Positions 13,394-25,245 of a stretch of 64,000 nt of DNA are shown here, piece after piece. Numbering within the stretch: position 1 is the first letter of the stretch; each line of letters opens with the position of its first letter. Made by a program: the position numbers and the translations under genes. The stretch spans positions 32,658,902-32,722,901 of the forward strand of contig NC_067199.1 in the NCBI RefSeq assembly GCF_000699445.3, in the 5' to 3' direction. Below the pieces are notes generated by a model. That model was not told the DNA's origin. It made no database searches and saw nothing but the letters and a program-made list of their open reading frames with translations. The DNA comes from Schistosoma haematobium. Lineage: Eukaryota; Platyhelminthes; Trematoda; Strigeidida; Schistosomatidae.

Positions 13394-16300
13394 ATGGATA
13401 TATTTGTAGATGAAACTAGTAAAAATTCTCGTTATGAAAAAGTATGTTATCTTGGTGAAGGTCAATTCGCTAATGTATTCTTAGCTCAGGATAATAATAG
13501 AAATGGACAATTAGTAGCTATTAAAAAGGTAAATGTATTTCTCATTACTTATTTTGATAATAAAATGATATCTTGATTTTGTATCTTACCATTCAGTGTT
13601 TTAAGCTAAAATGCATTATTCAGTCAACAAAATAAAATATCTAACTATTTTGTATTGAAGATATATGGTACGATAAGAGTAAGAATTAAGCCTAATATTT
13701 GAGTACTAATTCTATTAGATAATGTATAACTTATAGTTGCGATTTCTCCCTAATCGTCTACTTGTTAAATAACCTTAAGTCTTATTTATTCTTGTATTCA
13801 GTAGTCTGTATGTGAGCGTGTAGTTTAATTAGAAGAAAAGCTGTTCAACTGAACATTTGTCTTATCTTCTGATATCAATTCAGTTAAGGGCTTCTGTCAA
13901 TCATTCAGCCTCATGAGCAACCATCACTTCACGGCCAAATTGTATTATTACATTTCCTTTGTTAATCGGCACTCTATTTAATCTATTGAGACTAGTAGTA
14001 TGAGAGTAAAACTTGTGGGATTATCGTACGTATGATTATCATTTATATTTTTATTGTATAGTTAGCAAACATTTAAACCATTGTGTTTTTATATTATCGT
14101 CCTTAGCTTTCTTTTAATTCATGTACCGTTGTCATACTTCTTATCATTCCAGATTTATTATTAAGTTATATACACATGATCAGCCATTTCAAGTATACTA
14201 TTGTTTGAGTTTCGAATTGTGATTGACTCTTTGTCTTCTGATTGAGCACTGGGTTAGAAGTAGCCTCAGAAGAAATAAACATTAAGATGTTGGGTTTTGT
14301 TCATTGGGCGATGTGCGTCTATCGGTAACTAGAAGGTGACTGATCCTACTGACAATATAAGTAAACTAACTGAGGAAAAAAAGAGAAAGAGCGATTATAC
14401 AACTGCATGTTTGTCACTAAGTCCCGACTACACACAATCCGATTAAGCAAATTTGTTTTCTTTTCCCAACATAACGTCATTTTAGCAATCGGAATTTCAT
14501 TCCTTGAATTATAAAATCCTACCATACACAAAATAATATCATGTTACGATAATAATTTCTATATTTCAGTTTCTACTAAGAATATTTCATATTAATATTT
14601 TCAGTTAAAAATCTCTAATGAAATTTCCTATTAACAATGTAAATATCTAAATTCAAATGTTAAGATACTTTAGTTACTCTTAGTCTGACTTCAAAATGAC
14701 CGAGTTGTTAACGCAGACGAAATATAGATCCTACCTACATTATACTTGTTCTATCGGTAAATCACTTTAATTATAATGAAGATTTAAAAGTTGGATGTGA
14801 ATGTTTCGGATATTTATATTTCATACATTCGTTTTGCTAGATAGACTAAGTAATAATAAACGAAGTCAGATATCATTAATCAATTTAACGAAAACGTGAC
14901 TTAATATTTATAGGCATGAAGGAAACAAGCAAACATTTCGACACATTCTTTAATATACACATGCTCAAAGTCACATGTATAAATGACGAAATAAGTGAAA
15001 AGATCATAATAATTCATCTGTTTAAAAGCTGAAACAAATTGTCTAGTTTTGTAATACAAAAGAAGTCACTACAATACTGATATTAAAATTACTACCTTAA
15101 TCCACAAAGTTGACACGTATATTTTTAAACAACTCCATTTTATCTATCCTGAAAATCTTGTACATTTAATTCCACCGCTTTACTACAATAGCACAAGTGT
15201 TTTCATTCTTTGTTTTCCACCAGTCTATATTTACTTTACGAATCGTATTTCCGATGCTTAATCTTTTCTACCGTCACGAATAGTGTTATTATTTGTACCA
15301 CTCTCGGATTTGTTTAGGCGACTTCATCTTATTTTGCCAATGGGGTGTGGAAACTTGAACCGATATACATATGTCCTAGGTTGTACTTCACATATGACTG
15401 ATTAACATTACTATGAGAAAATAGAGAACGAAATTCATTTTCATATATTGTATATTCCGCTTTATCATATCCCATTTAATTTAATTTTAAAATTTCTGTT
15501 GGTCACTGAAAATGGAAGCACATACAAAGTTTTAATCTACTATTCGTTCAGTACTTTCTAGCATAATTCACCGTTTCAAATCCCGGTCCAGTATGGTTTG
15601 AACAGATAGCTTCGGCAACTGTTATACATGAATAGTGTGACTTTAACCTCATTACAGAATGCATCCATTTAATTAATGAGTTGCATTAATGTGAGTTTCT
15701 TGGTGATGTAAAGTTTCTTCAAACTGATGATTTAGTAATTTTGTGTAGTAGTTCTAGTATTAATGTAGTGAACGATGACTTGGTGAGGATAACCAATTTA
15801 CCGCTAAATGCAAAATTACAGTGTCTTCTTAAAATATGAAAACCATACATCCAATACTTCATCTGCACATCATTCATCAATCGTCACTTACCAACTTTAT
15901 CGTTCCTTCATTCCTGTTGCCATATATTCCACTTCTGATTGCTGCTATTTACTACTTACGTCGACAGACATAAGTAGCATACACCACCGTGGTAGTTGTT
16001 CGTACAGATCGATTTGATTGGCAGTACTGTATGTCTATGTTCCTCTTTTTTTCTAAATTTTGTGTTTTGATGGTATTTCATTCCACTATTTTAGTCGTTC
16101 GTTTTGAATGTGACTCCATATGTTCGTGTTTCATTATCACTCATTACATTATCATTATTATTTAAAAATATTTTTTACCATCTGTGCTAATATCATGTCT
16201 CGGGGAAATTTAACGAATGTACATTTATTGTGTTGTCATGATTTTATATTCATTCAACACTTTTCATTAATAGTTATTTATATCATCCGTTTTATTTGCA

Positions 16301-19162
16301 TTGTCTAGGTTAAAGCAGGTCCACGTTGGGTATTAGCTGATGGCATGAATTTATCTGCTATTCGAGAAATTAAAATTCTTAAGGAAATTGATCATCCCAA
16401 TGTTTTGACTCTGCTTGATGTATTCAGTCAGGATAGGTGTATTTGTTTGGTATTCGATTTTATGTCATCTGACTTGGAAGCTTTAGTACATGATCCAACA
16501 GTTGTTTTGATACCAGCACATGTTAAAGCTTTAAGCTTACAGGTGATCTAATTATTATCTGTCTAAATTGTATTGAAATAGTAATAAATTGATGAAAATG
16601 TATCATTCATGTATTTTTCTGATTTTATTTATATTGTATGACATGTTTCTGAAATCTCGTTTCATTTGGACAAATGCTAGGGGTAACCAAATCACAATGT
16701 GCCATCAATCCACCAATTTATTAACTATTCGTCTTATTCATGTTGGTGGCTGCAGACTACTTGATTAGAGTTGTCATGATAACCCTGATCAATGATTGCA
16801 AACCTTGCTCGAGATAACGCAAGATCATTCATAATCGGACAAATTCATTCATATTTTTATCTTTCGATTTTGAACTCTAGCATTCGCTCAAGGACGCGTA
16901 CCTTTTCATCCTGTCTTTTCGTACCATATTCTCTATGCTTGGTCTTTCTCATTATCACTACTACTACATCGTGTCGATCTATTTTATGATTCATCTCGTC
17001 GTGTTATTGTAGTACGACAACTTACGCTAGCAAATGTTTTTGGCAGGCTCTGTGTTGATTTTGACTGACTAACCGACTTGGTCTATAAATCCGCTGCCGT
17101 TCAACCTGATATTTGTTTGTAATTTTATGTGCTTTACTCTACTAACTAAGATTTCACTGTATCATTTTTGTACTCATTCTACTATTTGTGTGATTTATGA
17201 TTTTTTGAGTTTACTCTTGACTGATTCAGTTATCTGTTCTCAAACGTTTTACGGGTATAATGACATAATTGAATGATCATTCCATTTTCATAGGTTATCT
17301 TTACGTTGGACAGGAACTATTAGAATTAGTTCTCAAATGACTTGATGAAGGAATCCTCTAAAATCGTATATCTGTTTCGTTTTCACGTAGTTTAGTGAAT
17401 GTTATCATCTATAAACCTTCATATCTTCTTAGTTGAGTGATTCTACATTAGATTCAGAGTATTTTTCAGTTCAATGTACATTTGTGCTTTGTATTTTAAT
17501 ATAGCAATCACTTCATTGTTAGGATTGACTTCTGTTCGACAATCATAAGTTATTTTCATTTCCGCAGTATTTTATTATTGGATATTTATTAAGGAACAAT
17601 AACGAATTCTTTTAGTTGATATCAGGATAATAAATTTATTTTAAAAAATAACATCCCTATTTGTGATGCCTCAACTTTTTACAAAATATTTGTATCCTCT
17701 TAATGCAGCTGCTTCGAGGTGTAGAATATTTACACGCCAACTGGATATTACACCGTGATTTGAAACCCAACAATCTATTCCTCAGTAAACAGGGTAAAGT
17801 GAAAATAGGCGATTTTGGTCTAGCTCGTCAATTTGCCAGTTCACCTACTCGACCAATGACACATCAAGTGGCTACTCGTTGGTATCGTGCTCCTGAATTA
17901 TTTTATGGTTGCACTTTGTATGGTGTCGGTATTGATATATGGGCTGTTGGATGTATTATAGCGGAATTTCTTTTGCGAACTCCCTTATTTCCTGGTGACT
18001 GTGATTTAACTCAGTTGGCCAAAATATATGAGGTATGAAGAGAGGTACAGTATCATTCATTGTGTCTTTCAATATTATTGTTTTACAATTATTAACAGTT
18101 TTTAATCTCATCTCCTAGAAAATGGATTTACGTCTTAAAATTTTTCTTGATCTCAGTTCATACCAGACATTCACACAAACCTGTTTAAACCACAGTACAA
18201 TGTGCTGGTCAACAAAATCAGTGTACTAGGGCCATTATATCATTTAAGGAAAGTAACGGATATGTAGCATTGTTACATTGTCCGTTTTACTGATGCTAAC
18301 CAACACAAACTATGCTTTTTTAAAAAATTATTATTAGTTTCTACTCATCAACTAAACGGGTGTGATTGTAACTATGACTTTTTACGTAATTTTCATTAAC
18401 GTGTTTCTATTAAATGATAATTTTGAAATATTTAATTATAAATTCTTAATGAGTTGGTTTTGTAGTAGTCTGTCTTCATTCATAATTAGTATTACTTGGT
18501 AAAGGAGTTATTGTCACCATTAATTGAAACATATAATCATTATTTACACGGTTGATATTATTTTTTTTTAAACACTCAATGATGTTAACTCATTTATAAA
18601 ATTACTTACTATTTCATGTTTTCAACCTCTTTTTTCATTATCATTATAGATCACAGGGACACCAGAGGATGATACATGGCCTGATGTTTATCGTTTACCT
18701 AATTATGTAAAATTTGAACGTCGACCAGGTATACCATTCTCACAGATATTTACCGCAGCTAGTACGGATCTTATAAATTTACTAGAGACTTTGTTAAATT
18801 TAAATCCAGATGCACGTGGAACTGCTGCCAACGCGTTACAATCATCTTATTTTACATCAAAACCATATCCTACACCGGAAAATGAATTACCACAGCCTAA
18901 AGTTAATCGGACTGTAGCTAGTTTACTGAATCAACACGAGCACCAACGTGGTTTGCATAATCCTCTAGATCCTGGTCTAGCCAAACCATCACGATCAGAT
19001 GTAATAGTTCCTAGTTTAAAATTAGAATCAACTAATGTAAGTACACCAACGCCGACTGCAACCAATCGTAAAATAACTCGTTCTTTGAAAAAATCAATGG
19101 AACCGGATGATTCAATATCACCGTCATTACCACCTACATGTGCTAAACGGTTACATTTATGA
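13394..19162 (+). CDS. CDK7: Cyclin-dependent kinase 7 (TFIIH/CAK kinase), 4 coding exons
   Basis: Exons 13394-13528, 16309-16542, 17709-18032 and 18650-19162 (stop TGA) all join in phase 0 and give 401 residues. Visible kinase features: glycine loop GEGQFANV (residues 21-28), VAIKK lysines (44-45), NLSAIRE cyclin-binding helix (59-65, the CDK7 counterpart of NRTALRE), HRDLKPNN (138-145), DFG (158-160), and T-loop [20 protein letters not shown] with Ser168 and Thr174 at the places of the two activating phosphosites of human CDK7. In other animals CDK7 with cyclin H and MAT1 phosphorylates the T-loops of cell-cycle CDKs and the RNA polymerase II tail within TFIIH, in the nucleus. The C-terminal tail is about 50 residues longer than in human (346 residues) and rich in Ser, Thr and Pro, ending with basic stretches. 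The start is supported by an acceptor one base upstream and alignment with the family N-terminus. Confidence 0.95.
13529..16308 (+). other. CDK7 intron 1 (2.8 kb)
   Basis: AT-rich intron bounded by GTAAAT and TAG. It contains one interspersed-repeat copy (15805-15985). A weak stretch near 15330-15400 resembles the 3' part of a trematode LINE (ACTTGAACCGATA), but this is too short to call. Confidence 0.7.
15805..15985 (+). repeat. Interspersed repeat, inverted partner of 20868-21076
   Basis: Starting at GCAAAATTACAGTGTCTTC, this stretch matches the reverse complement of 20868-21076 over most of its length (shared blocks include ATCGTCACTTAC, TTCATTCCTGTTG and TACTACTTA). The two copies flank the last three CDK7 exons in opposite orientation. 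The family is not recognised and contains no conserved ORF. A segment near 43240-43300 may be a distant relative. Confidence 0.55.
16543..17708 (+). other. CDK7 intron 2
   Basis: Intron of about 1.2 kb (GTGATC ... GCAG). The part from about 16780 to 17040 resembles a stretch near 21700-21930 (CATTC...TACTACT...GTGTTRTTGTAGTRCGA), so it probably contains a decayed interspersed repeat. Confidence 0.6.
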
Positions 19163-19246
19163 AATTTCTGTGTAATATCTTCCATGGGTTTACAGACACA
19201 CATACACACACGTATTTTTGTACATTATCCCCATTCAATCGTGTTC

Positions 19247-19252
19247 AATAAA
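19247..19252 (+). terminator. CDK7 poly(A) signal
   Basis: AATAAA lies 85 nt after the CDK7 stop codon and is followed by a T/G-rich stretch, as expected for a cleavage and polyadenylation site. It implies a short 3' UTR of roughly 100 nt. Confidence 0.75.
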
Positions 19253-19262
19253 ATGTTTTGTT

Positions 19263-20867
19263 CTTATATAGATTTAAATATTTCGTTTCTTTAATGTTTG
19301 TATGTGGCCTTTCCATTACCAACTTATTTAGATTAATTTCGTATTAGCAATTGACTTAAACAACCACGCGATTGTTCTTACCGCCGATTTAATAATAGTT
19401 AGATCACGACACTCAGTATTACTACATAAGGTTTATTTCAAACAAGCTTGTCCTCCAGTCAAATGATTAGGCAAACAAAACATGAATAAACGTATGTATT
19501 AGGTATATGAAAGTCAAGCATATATATATATCTGAGTCATCATCTATGTATATAAATAATGTCCTGAACAAGTGATATAGTATTTAGATTTGGTTCGCCA
19601 ATGTCGTCAGACATCCCTAAACGCATATGTGTACACAGGTAAGAGGTTTACACTCATTTATAGAAGTGAGTACAAATAATCAATAATTTAGATTGGTTCA
19701 TGATCTCGATCAGATTCAAAATTCCCTATAACCCCGTACCGATAATTACCATGTGCTCATTGGTTACTAGCTTATAGGAAATTTCCGGAGTTATAGTAAG
19801 AAGCCATGACCGACCGTGTCATAAATCTGTACATTATATGTTTCAAAAGTACTTTGACGTTTGGCTATTCTCCAGTCTACATCAATTCTCAAGGAACATT
19901 ATCTTAAAGTGAAACACATGAACTAATTAATAACATCCATAACAACATTTTAGGATAGTGAAAGAATAATAATGTTTCATGTGCCACAACCAACTTAATA
20001 CATGTATCTCTATTTTAGGTAGTTTATTTACAAATTCCATGTTGAATAAATGAATTGTAACTGTCAATAAATCTTAAAAATGCTCTTTTTCCTATTTTGG
20101 ACTCACTAGCTGAATGTGCTTACATTCGAGCTCAATGAATAACACGTTGGAGTTTGAAGCAAAGGATACTGGGTTGAATTACTAATGTGAACATTAACAT
20201 TGCAATTTAAGTACAGTCCATTGAAAAGTTCCAATAAGAACGAAATTCACGTCTTGGATTCCACTACTTACCATTATTCATTTGATTTATAAGACATGAC
20301 TATATATATATATATATATACGTCAACTGAGCCTGATTAAAACTCGGTCTTTCATATCAACAAAGGGATAATTCAAACCTTTATTAACAATTTCTGTTAA
20401 TTAATTAAAAATCCTTTCATATGGACGTCTACTGCTATAAAAAATGATTAGTTTGTTATGGTAGAAAACATTATTTTAAAAATCTCAGTTTGAAATCATT
20501 GTAACTTTCAAAATTATATCATAATTTCAGAGTTTTCAATGAAATTTAATTAGATTATTTCAACTTAAGAAAGAAATAACTGGCAGTGAATTAACTGTGA
20601 ATGATGAACAAGTAACTATAATACAAACAAATCATGTGGTGAATAATTTTGTAGGCATTAACTATAACAAAATCTCATATATTTCAATTAGTACACTCTA
20701 AAATAGAGAAGAAAAACACTAGAAATCTCAAAACCTTTCAGATTATGTATATTTTTTAGGAGCATAGATTTTGTGCAATGATAATTAAAGCACTTTTCTT
20801 TTAACTAGTAGATTACAGATTTTAAACCTCATATCACTTAGCTTAAATAGTATACTATTTGTGTTAA
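19263..20867. other. Intergenic, AT-rich; contains one SINE A fragment and a TA microsatellite
   Basis: At 19688-19810 the text matches the 3' region of family A SINE units (GATTGGTTCATGATCTC ... AGAAGCCATGACC). A (TA)n tract lies at about 20302-20321. Nothing else is recognisable. Confidence 0.5.
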
Positions 20868-21076
20868 CGGATATAAGTAGTATGTAACATCAATCAAATG
20901 TGGAATACATGGCAACAGAAGATTGAATTGAAGACAACAGGAATGTAAACAGAGTAATTGTAATATCAACAGGAATGAAGGAACGATGAAGTTTGTAAGT
21001 GACGATTGATGTAAGATGTGCAGATAAAGTATTGAATGTATGGTTTTACGAAGACACTGTAATTTTGCATGAAGCA
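20868..21076 (-). repeat. Interspersed repeat, inverted partner of 15805-15985
   Basis: The reverse complement matches the repeat in CDK7 intron 1 from GCAAAATTACAGTGTCTTC onward, with an extra internal segment around 20930-20975. No conserved protein is encoded. Confidence 0.55.
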
Positions 21077-22216
21077 ATAAATTGGTCTTCGTTCACCACC
21101 TGGCTAATGTTCACATGAAGAGTATGGCTCTATGTCAAATACATATATCCGTAATTTCGAGATAGCTGTCATTTTATTTGTTCAGAAATACATCACTAGT
21201 AAAGCAAAATCAGTTATCGAACATTTCAATGATACAAAAGTCCCTCCACTAATCATCTCTAATGTATTTTTGGTACAACGACACTTAGTCTACTAAAATA
21301 TTTCATTTTTAGTTTTTCTCCTAAATCACATCTATAGAAATATATCACTGCTAAGAGAAACATGATAGTTATCACTGAAATAACTGGTGTTACTGTTTTT
21401 ATCTGAACCATCACGAAATAACATAGCAGGGATGATATTCGACAAGCTGATTTCTTACATCCGATAGCAAACAAATAAATATAAATTTGGAAATCTGTCT
21501 AACTGATTGTTTGTTATTGAGAAGCACAAAATCTAATCTTATTTAAAATAAACTTTGGTCATCGATCTAATGGAATATATATAATGTAGGTATTTTTGTG
21601 CTAAGCTGTTGAGCATAGACTGTTATTCTGACCCACTTTTGTAGGTGCAGTCTGTTTATTTGAGCTCGCCGCGATTGCCCTAACGAGTAGTTGGATATGT
21701 TGAGTGACATAGCTCAAATGTAGTCATTCTTCTCTTATATCTTATAAAATTATTCTTAACCTTTTATTCGAAGAACTCTGTCTTATTTCTTGAGTCATAC
21801 TCTCTATACTCAGTCATTCCTACTACCATTGATACTACTACTAGTACTCTATTCATTTTCATACTTTCCTCTGGCTGTGTTGTTGTAGTGCGATAATTTG
21901 GGTCAACTCGTAAATCCCCAATGTTCTACTGTGATAATTAGAAGTATTTGAATTATTATTATACAAACTAGGAATTCCAGAAATAACTCAATTTAGACCA
22001 AGTAGGATTGGGTGAGCACGAATGAACGTATTATATTTAGAATTCGAAGTCAGACAGTCATCAAGTACAAAGGAATCATTAGTTCATAGAAATACCATAT
22101 ATACTTTGCTTTTAATTACTCTTTGTAATTTTACTTGCGTTGCTCTGAGTAACAATAAATACATAATTGGGTGTGAATATAAAGAATATATGTATAAGAG
22201 TTGGGTAATGATGGTC
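21077..22216. other. AT-rich DNA with one decayed repeat segment
   Basis: The segment about 21620-21930 has higher G+C and resembles part of CDK7 intron 2 (near 16780-17040). I see no exon or RNA gene. Confidence 0.35.
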
Positions 22217-22221
22217 AAAAT

Positions 22222-22719
22222 TGTTATGTCCCGATAAGAATAATGAATGGTAACTGTTGGGATCCATTTATGGACCAATACTATGCGTATATTTTTATCG
22301 TATAATTGTTATGCAACTAAACTATTCATATTCTGGGCTTTATTTTGACCTATAAATTATTATTATACGATTTACAATTCTTGAATTATTCCCTGTCTGT
22401 TAATCACTACCTCCCTCATTCATAGCCACATTTGGCCAAATATTGTACAAGTGCTGTTTCCTATTCTATGGTACGATGTGGTCTGTTTGATTGGTATATA
22501 AACCCCGCATGTTTGAAATATATGATTCATATTGCAGAGGCTGAGATTGTTGTTCTGGACTTAACTAGCTGGTCTAGGCAAGAAGCAGAATCGATTAGTA
22601 CTCTAGACTGCTCTCACGGGTTTTATGCGTCACTGATCCGATCGATAATTCACTGTTCTCTAATTGGCGGTATTATCACATTATACATTAACAGGGCACA
22701 CAGGTCACAAGTTATAACA
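22222..22719 (+). mobile_element. Solo LTR (copy 1) of an unassigned LTR retrotransposon
   Basis: The 498-bp unit starts TGTTATGTCCCG and ends GTTATAACA, giving the inverted termini TGTTAT/ATAACA. A TATA-like promoter box TATATAAACC lies at about 22495-22505. A second copy is at 34797-35309. The flanks AAAAT (22217-22221) and AAAAA (22720-22724) could be a 5-bp target duplication with one mismatch. No gag or pol is adjacent, so this is a solo LTR. The 108-codon ORF across it is shared by both copies because they are near-identical and is not evidence for a gene. Orientation is taken from the TATA box. Confidence 0.75.
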
Positions 22720-22804
22720 AAAAAGAAACGTGATACTTCTAACATCTCTCTACGATAGATGCCTTTAAAAAAACCAGCTGCCATCAAATAATTGAATAAT
22801 TATT

Positions 22805-23166
22805 TATGTGATGGATAGTGGTTAGCAGTGGAATCCAGGGCGCACGTATCGTCCTAGTTGAGACTCGTCAGCTGGATGTACCTGCACCTCAGAGTTGATG
22901 TTCATCATGGGGCTCGAACCCAGTACCACTAGCTTTAAACGCCATCACGTTATCCACTCATCTACTGAGTCCTGCTAGCCACTTGCTTGTGCAGTGGGGT
23001 GAATTTGAATTAACTTGGTATTGTTTTGCTTGTATCTTCCCATCGAAGTTTGAGACTGCAATATCGAGGCATACGCACAGTATGCACATACGCCAATAAC
23101 AGACTGATCAATTGCAGTTTTAAACCTCAATGAGAAGATACAAGCCAAACAATACCAAGTGAATTA
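22805..23166 (-). mobile_element. Family B SINE (minus) ending in a fold-back tail
   Basis: On the minus strand, from the ribozyme outward, it has a hammerhead region (22825-22885), a box-B-like GGTTCGAGCCCC region and a tRNA-like head near 22920-22990. A second tail follows on the same strand (from about 23010), and at about 23066 the orientation flips: 23112-23166 is the inverted complement of 23011-23068. The hammerhead keeps CTGACGAG but has GATA for GAAA and GCC for the GTC cleavage triplet, so it should be dead. Confidence 0.7.
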
Positions 23167-23169
23167 TTT

Positions 23170-24445
23170 ATGTAATTATATCAGATTTGAACCTGAGAAA
23201 AACTTTCCATTTTCTCACTTGATAATTTGAAATTTATTTTTATTTATAAAAATGTAATTTCTGGTTTTTTCTTTTAATTTAAAAGTACTGACATAATATC
23301 TCCGTATTATTGATCAGTCGATCATTAGTTTCATACCTACTCAATTTACGTAATATATTGACAAATTTAATGATTAATATACTGGACACAAAATTTCAAT
23401 GAATCCTATTGATTAAGTAACTATAAGAAATGAAGTAACGAAACTCATTGTTACATTGTATATTCTTATAAGTTCATATATTCTGTGCAGTTAGTCAAAC
23501 GCAATCTAGGACCTCGTACATACTTACATAAGTTCAGGTTGCATTACCACAGAGTGGCAAGATGAAATTATTAAGACAAGTCCTAGAGTAACAGAATTAG
23601 TATAAGAAAAGTAGATAAGATGAGCTATTAACGATATCATTCGGGAAGAGTGATTCTGCGGAATTAGAAATAAACAGTATAAGTGAATTTTGAAATTCAA
23701 AATCTTAGAGGGGCAGAAAATTGAATTCACCTATGATATTGCGACAGAGCCATGTCACTCAACGTCTCTAACTGTAAGTTACAATAATCATGTAGTGTTC
23801 AAAAATCTTGCCGACATAGATTTCACAACAAGTGGAGACACCCTTAAACGATCATTTATTTTTTACAACTCGTAGTTGATATTCGAAGTGATCTGCCTTA
23901 GTTGTTATGTGTGCACCATGTGTAGGTTACTTACGTATAACCAATTTTTAACAAGAAATACATGATGACTTATTTCATTATTCTCTGAAATCAGGTTTTT
24001 TTTAGTTTATTACTTAATAATCGTAGGTTTTTGATTGTTGTAACACAAGGAATGTGGAACGCTAATCATAAATCGAAAGTGATCGTGATAAATTTGTGAT
24101 TTTGTCGATTTCTATCAAGGTGTTCCTAAAAATAACCTTAGTGTTGGATACACGTCGGCTAGAATCTAGTCTAATATTCTGTCAATTTATTTGTCCTGAC
24201 ACACACGTTGACTACTTATTTAATGTCATTAAAATGCAGTATTCATCAACCTATGTGTTATTGGACACGTAGTAAAAGGAAGCATAAACACTCAACCTTT
24301 ACAACCTCTCATCAATGCACACAAATCATTTAACAGTGTGACAACACTCATATCATTTATATTTTCCACTATATCAATCAATAATTGCATTTTCGGATTA
24401 CATTGCAGCGGAGGAGTCCGTAGCAAACGTTAGTGATAAGATGGA
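23170..24445. other. AT-rich non-coding DNA
   Basis: No gene-like stretch. The part from 23520 to 23880 has a more even base composition and could be a decayed interspersed repeat, but I cannot match it to a named element. Confidence 0.35.
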
Positions 24446-24690
24446 ATAGATACATCAAAGTTAGACCATTATTGAAAACCTGGAAGCACTTGATAACCAT
24501 TTCGTCACTGTACGGGTTCCCTCTGGAACCTTTGGTATTGAGCGCAAAACCCTAAACCTCTAGACTTCTGAGCCAGGTTCCAATGGCGTCAATGTCCCAC
24601 TACAATCAGTCCACGATATTGCGCGACCACTGTAACGTCATGATTCAGGAGTTATATAGTTCAACTTCTAACCACTAACTCTCTCGTACC
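24446..24690 (-). mobile_element. Old family A SINE
   Basis: The order of landmarks read on the + strand (AAAACCTGGAAGCACTTG, CCATTTCGTCACTG, CCTCTAGACTTCTGAGCC, TGGCGTCAATGTC, CAATCAGTCCACGA) matches a minus-oriented family A unit. The ribozyme core is too diverged to function. Confidence 0.6.
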
Positions 24691-25089
24691 GCTGATTTCA
24701 GTATATTCCTCCGTGTAGAATCACTAGCAAAGCAGATGAGTTAGTCAAAATCTTAAACAATTAACATAGTATTTTTAGGAATCTCGAATAGAAGTAAAAA
24801 GTACATATTAAATGGACACCCATTTAGATATTACATTATTTGGAATACAATTAAAGAAGACATCTCTTCATCAAACATAGGTAAACGAACCATTATATAA
24901 GATCTATGAATATTGATATATTCTACCAACTTAAACATGAGCTCTTCGTTAGGCGCAGTAAGGATTTAAAAATCTCAGATCTTTCAAAGTCAATCTTAAG
25001 TTTTTGCATCATATATATTTACTTTAATTTATATTGGCTATGAGAGATTTATTTATTCGGGTTAGCGTTTTTTTAGTAAGGTTGTTTTC

Positions 25090-25245
25090 TACAGGATGGG
25101 GTTACCGACCTCACACTCAACCCTCCTCTTTTACCCGAGCTTGGGACCGGCAGTAGTCTTAGAAGGGCTACAGGCGGAGTTGGACGGAGAACACTGGTGG
25201 GCGGCCTGTGATCCTCGACAAAGGGTAACAGGCATAAGAAATAAG
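25090..25245 (+). mobile_element. LINE 3'-end fragment (probably RTE-type)
   Basis: A G+C-rich island in AT-rich DNA. It ends GTAACAGGCATAAGAAATAAG, the same kind of 3' end as the RTE-like copies at 35690-36110 and 42500-42948 (GTAACAGRC-TAAG). The translated phrase ELDGEHWWAACDP recalls the [11 protein letters not shown] end of those elements, but it is much diverged. The annotation is by analogy and has moderate support. Confidence 0.45.

Noticed and set aside
18931..19209. Minus-strand ORF of 92 codons
   Set aside because: It is the antisense of the last CDK7 exon.
22432..22758. ORF of 108 codons repeated almost exactly at 35022-35330
   Set aside because: Both lie within the two solo LTRs; identity reflects the shared LTR, and the frame has no known domain.
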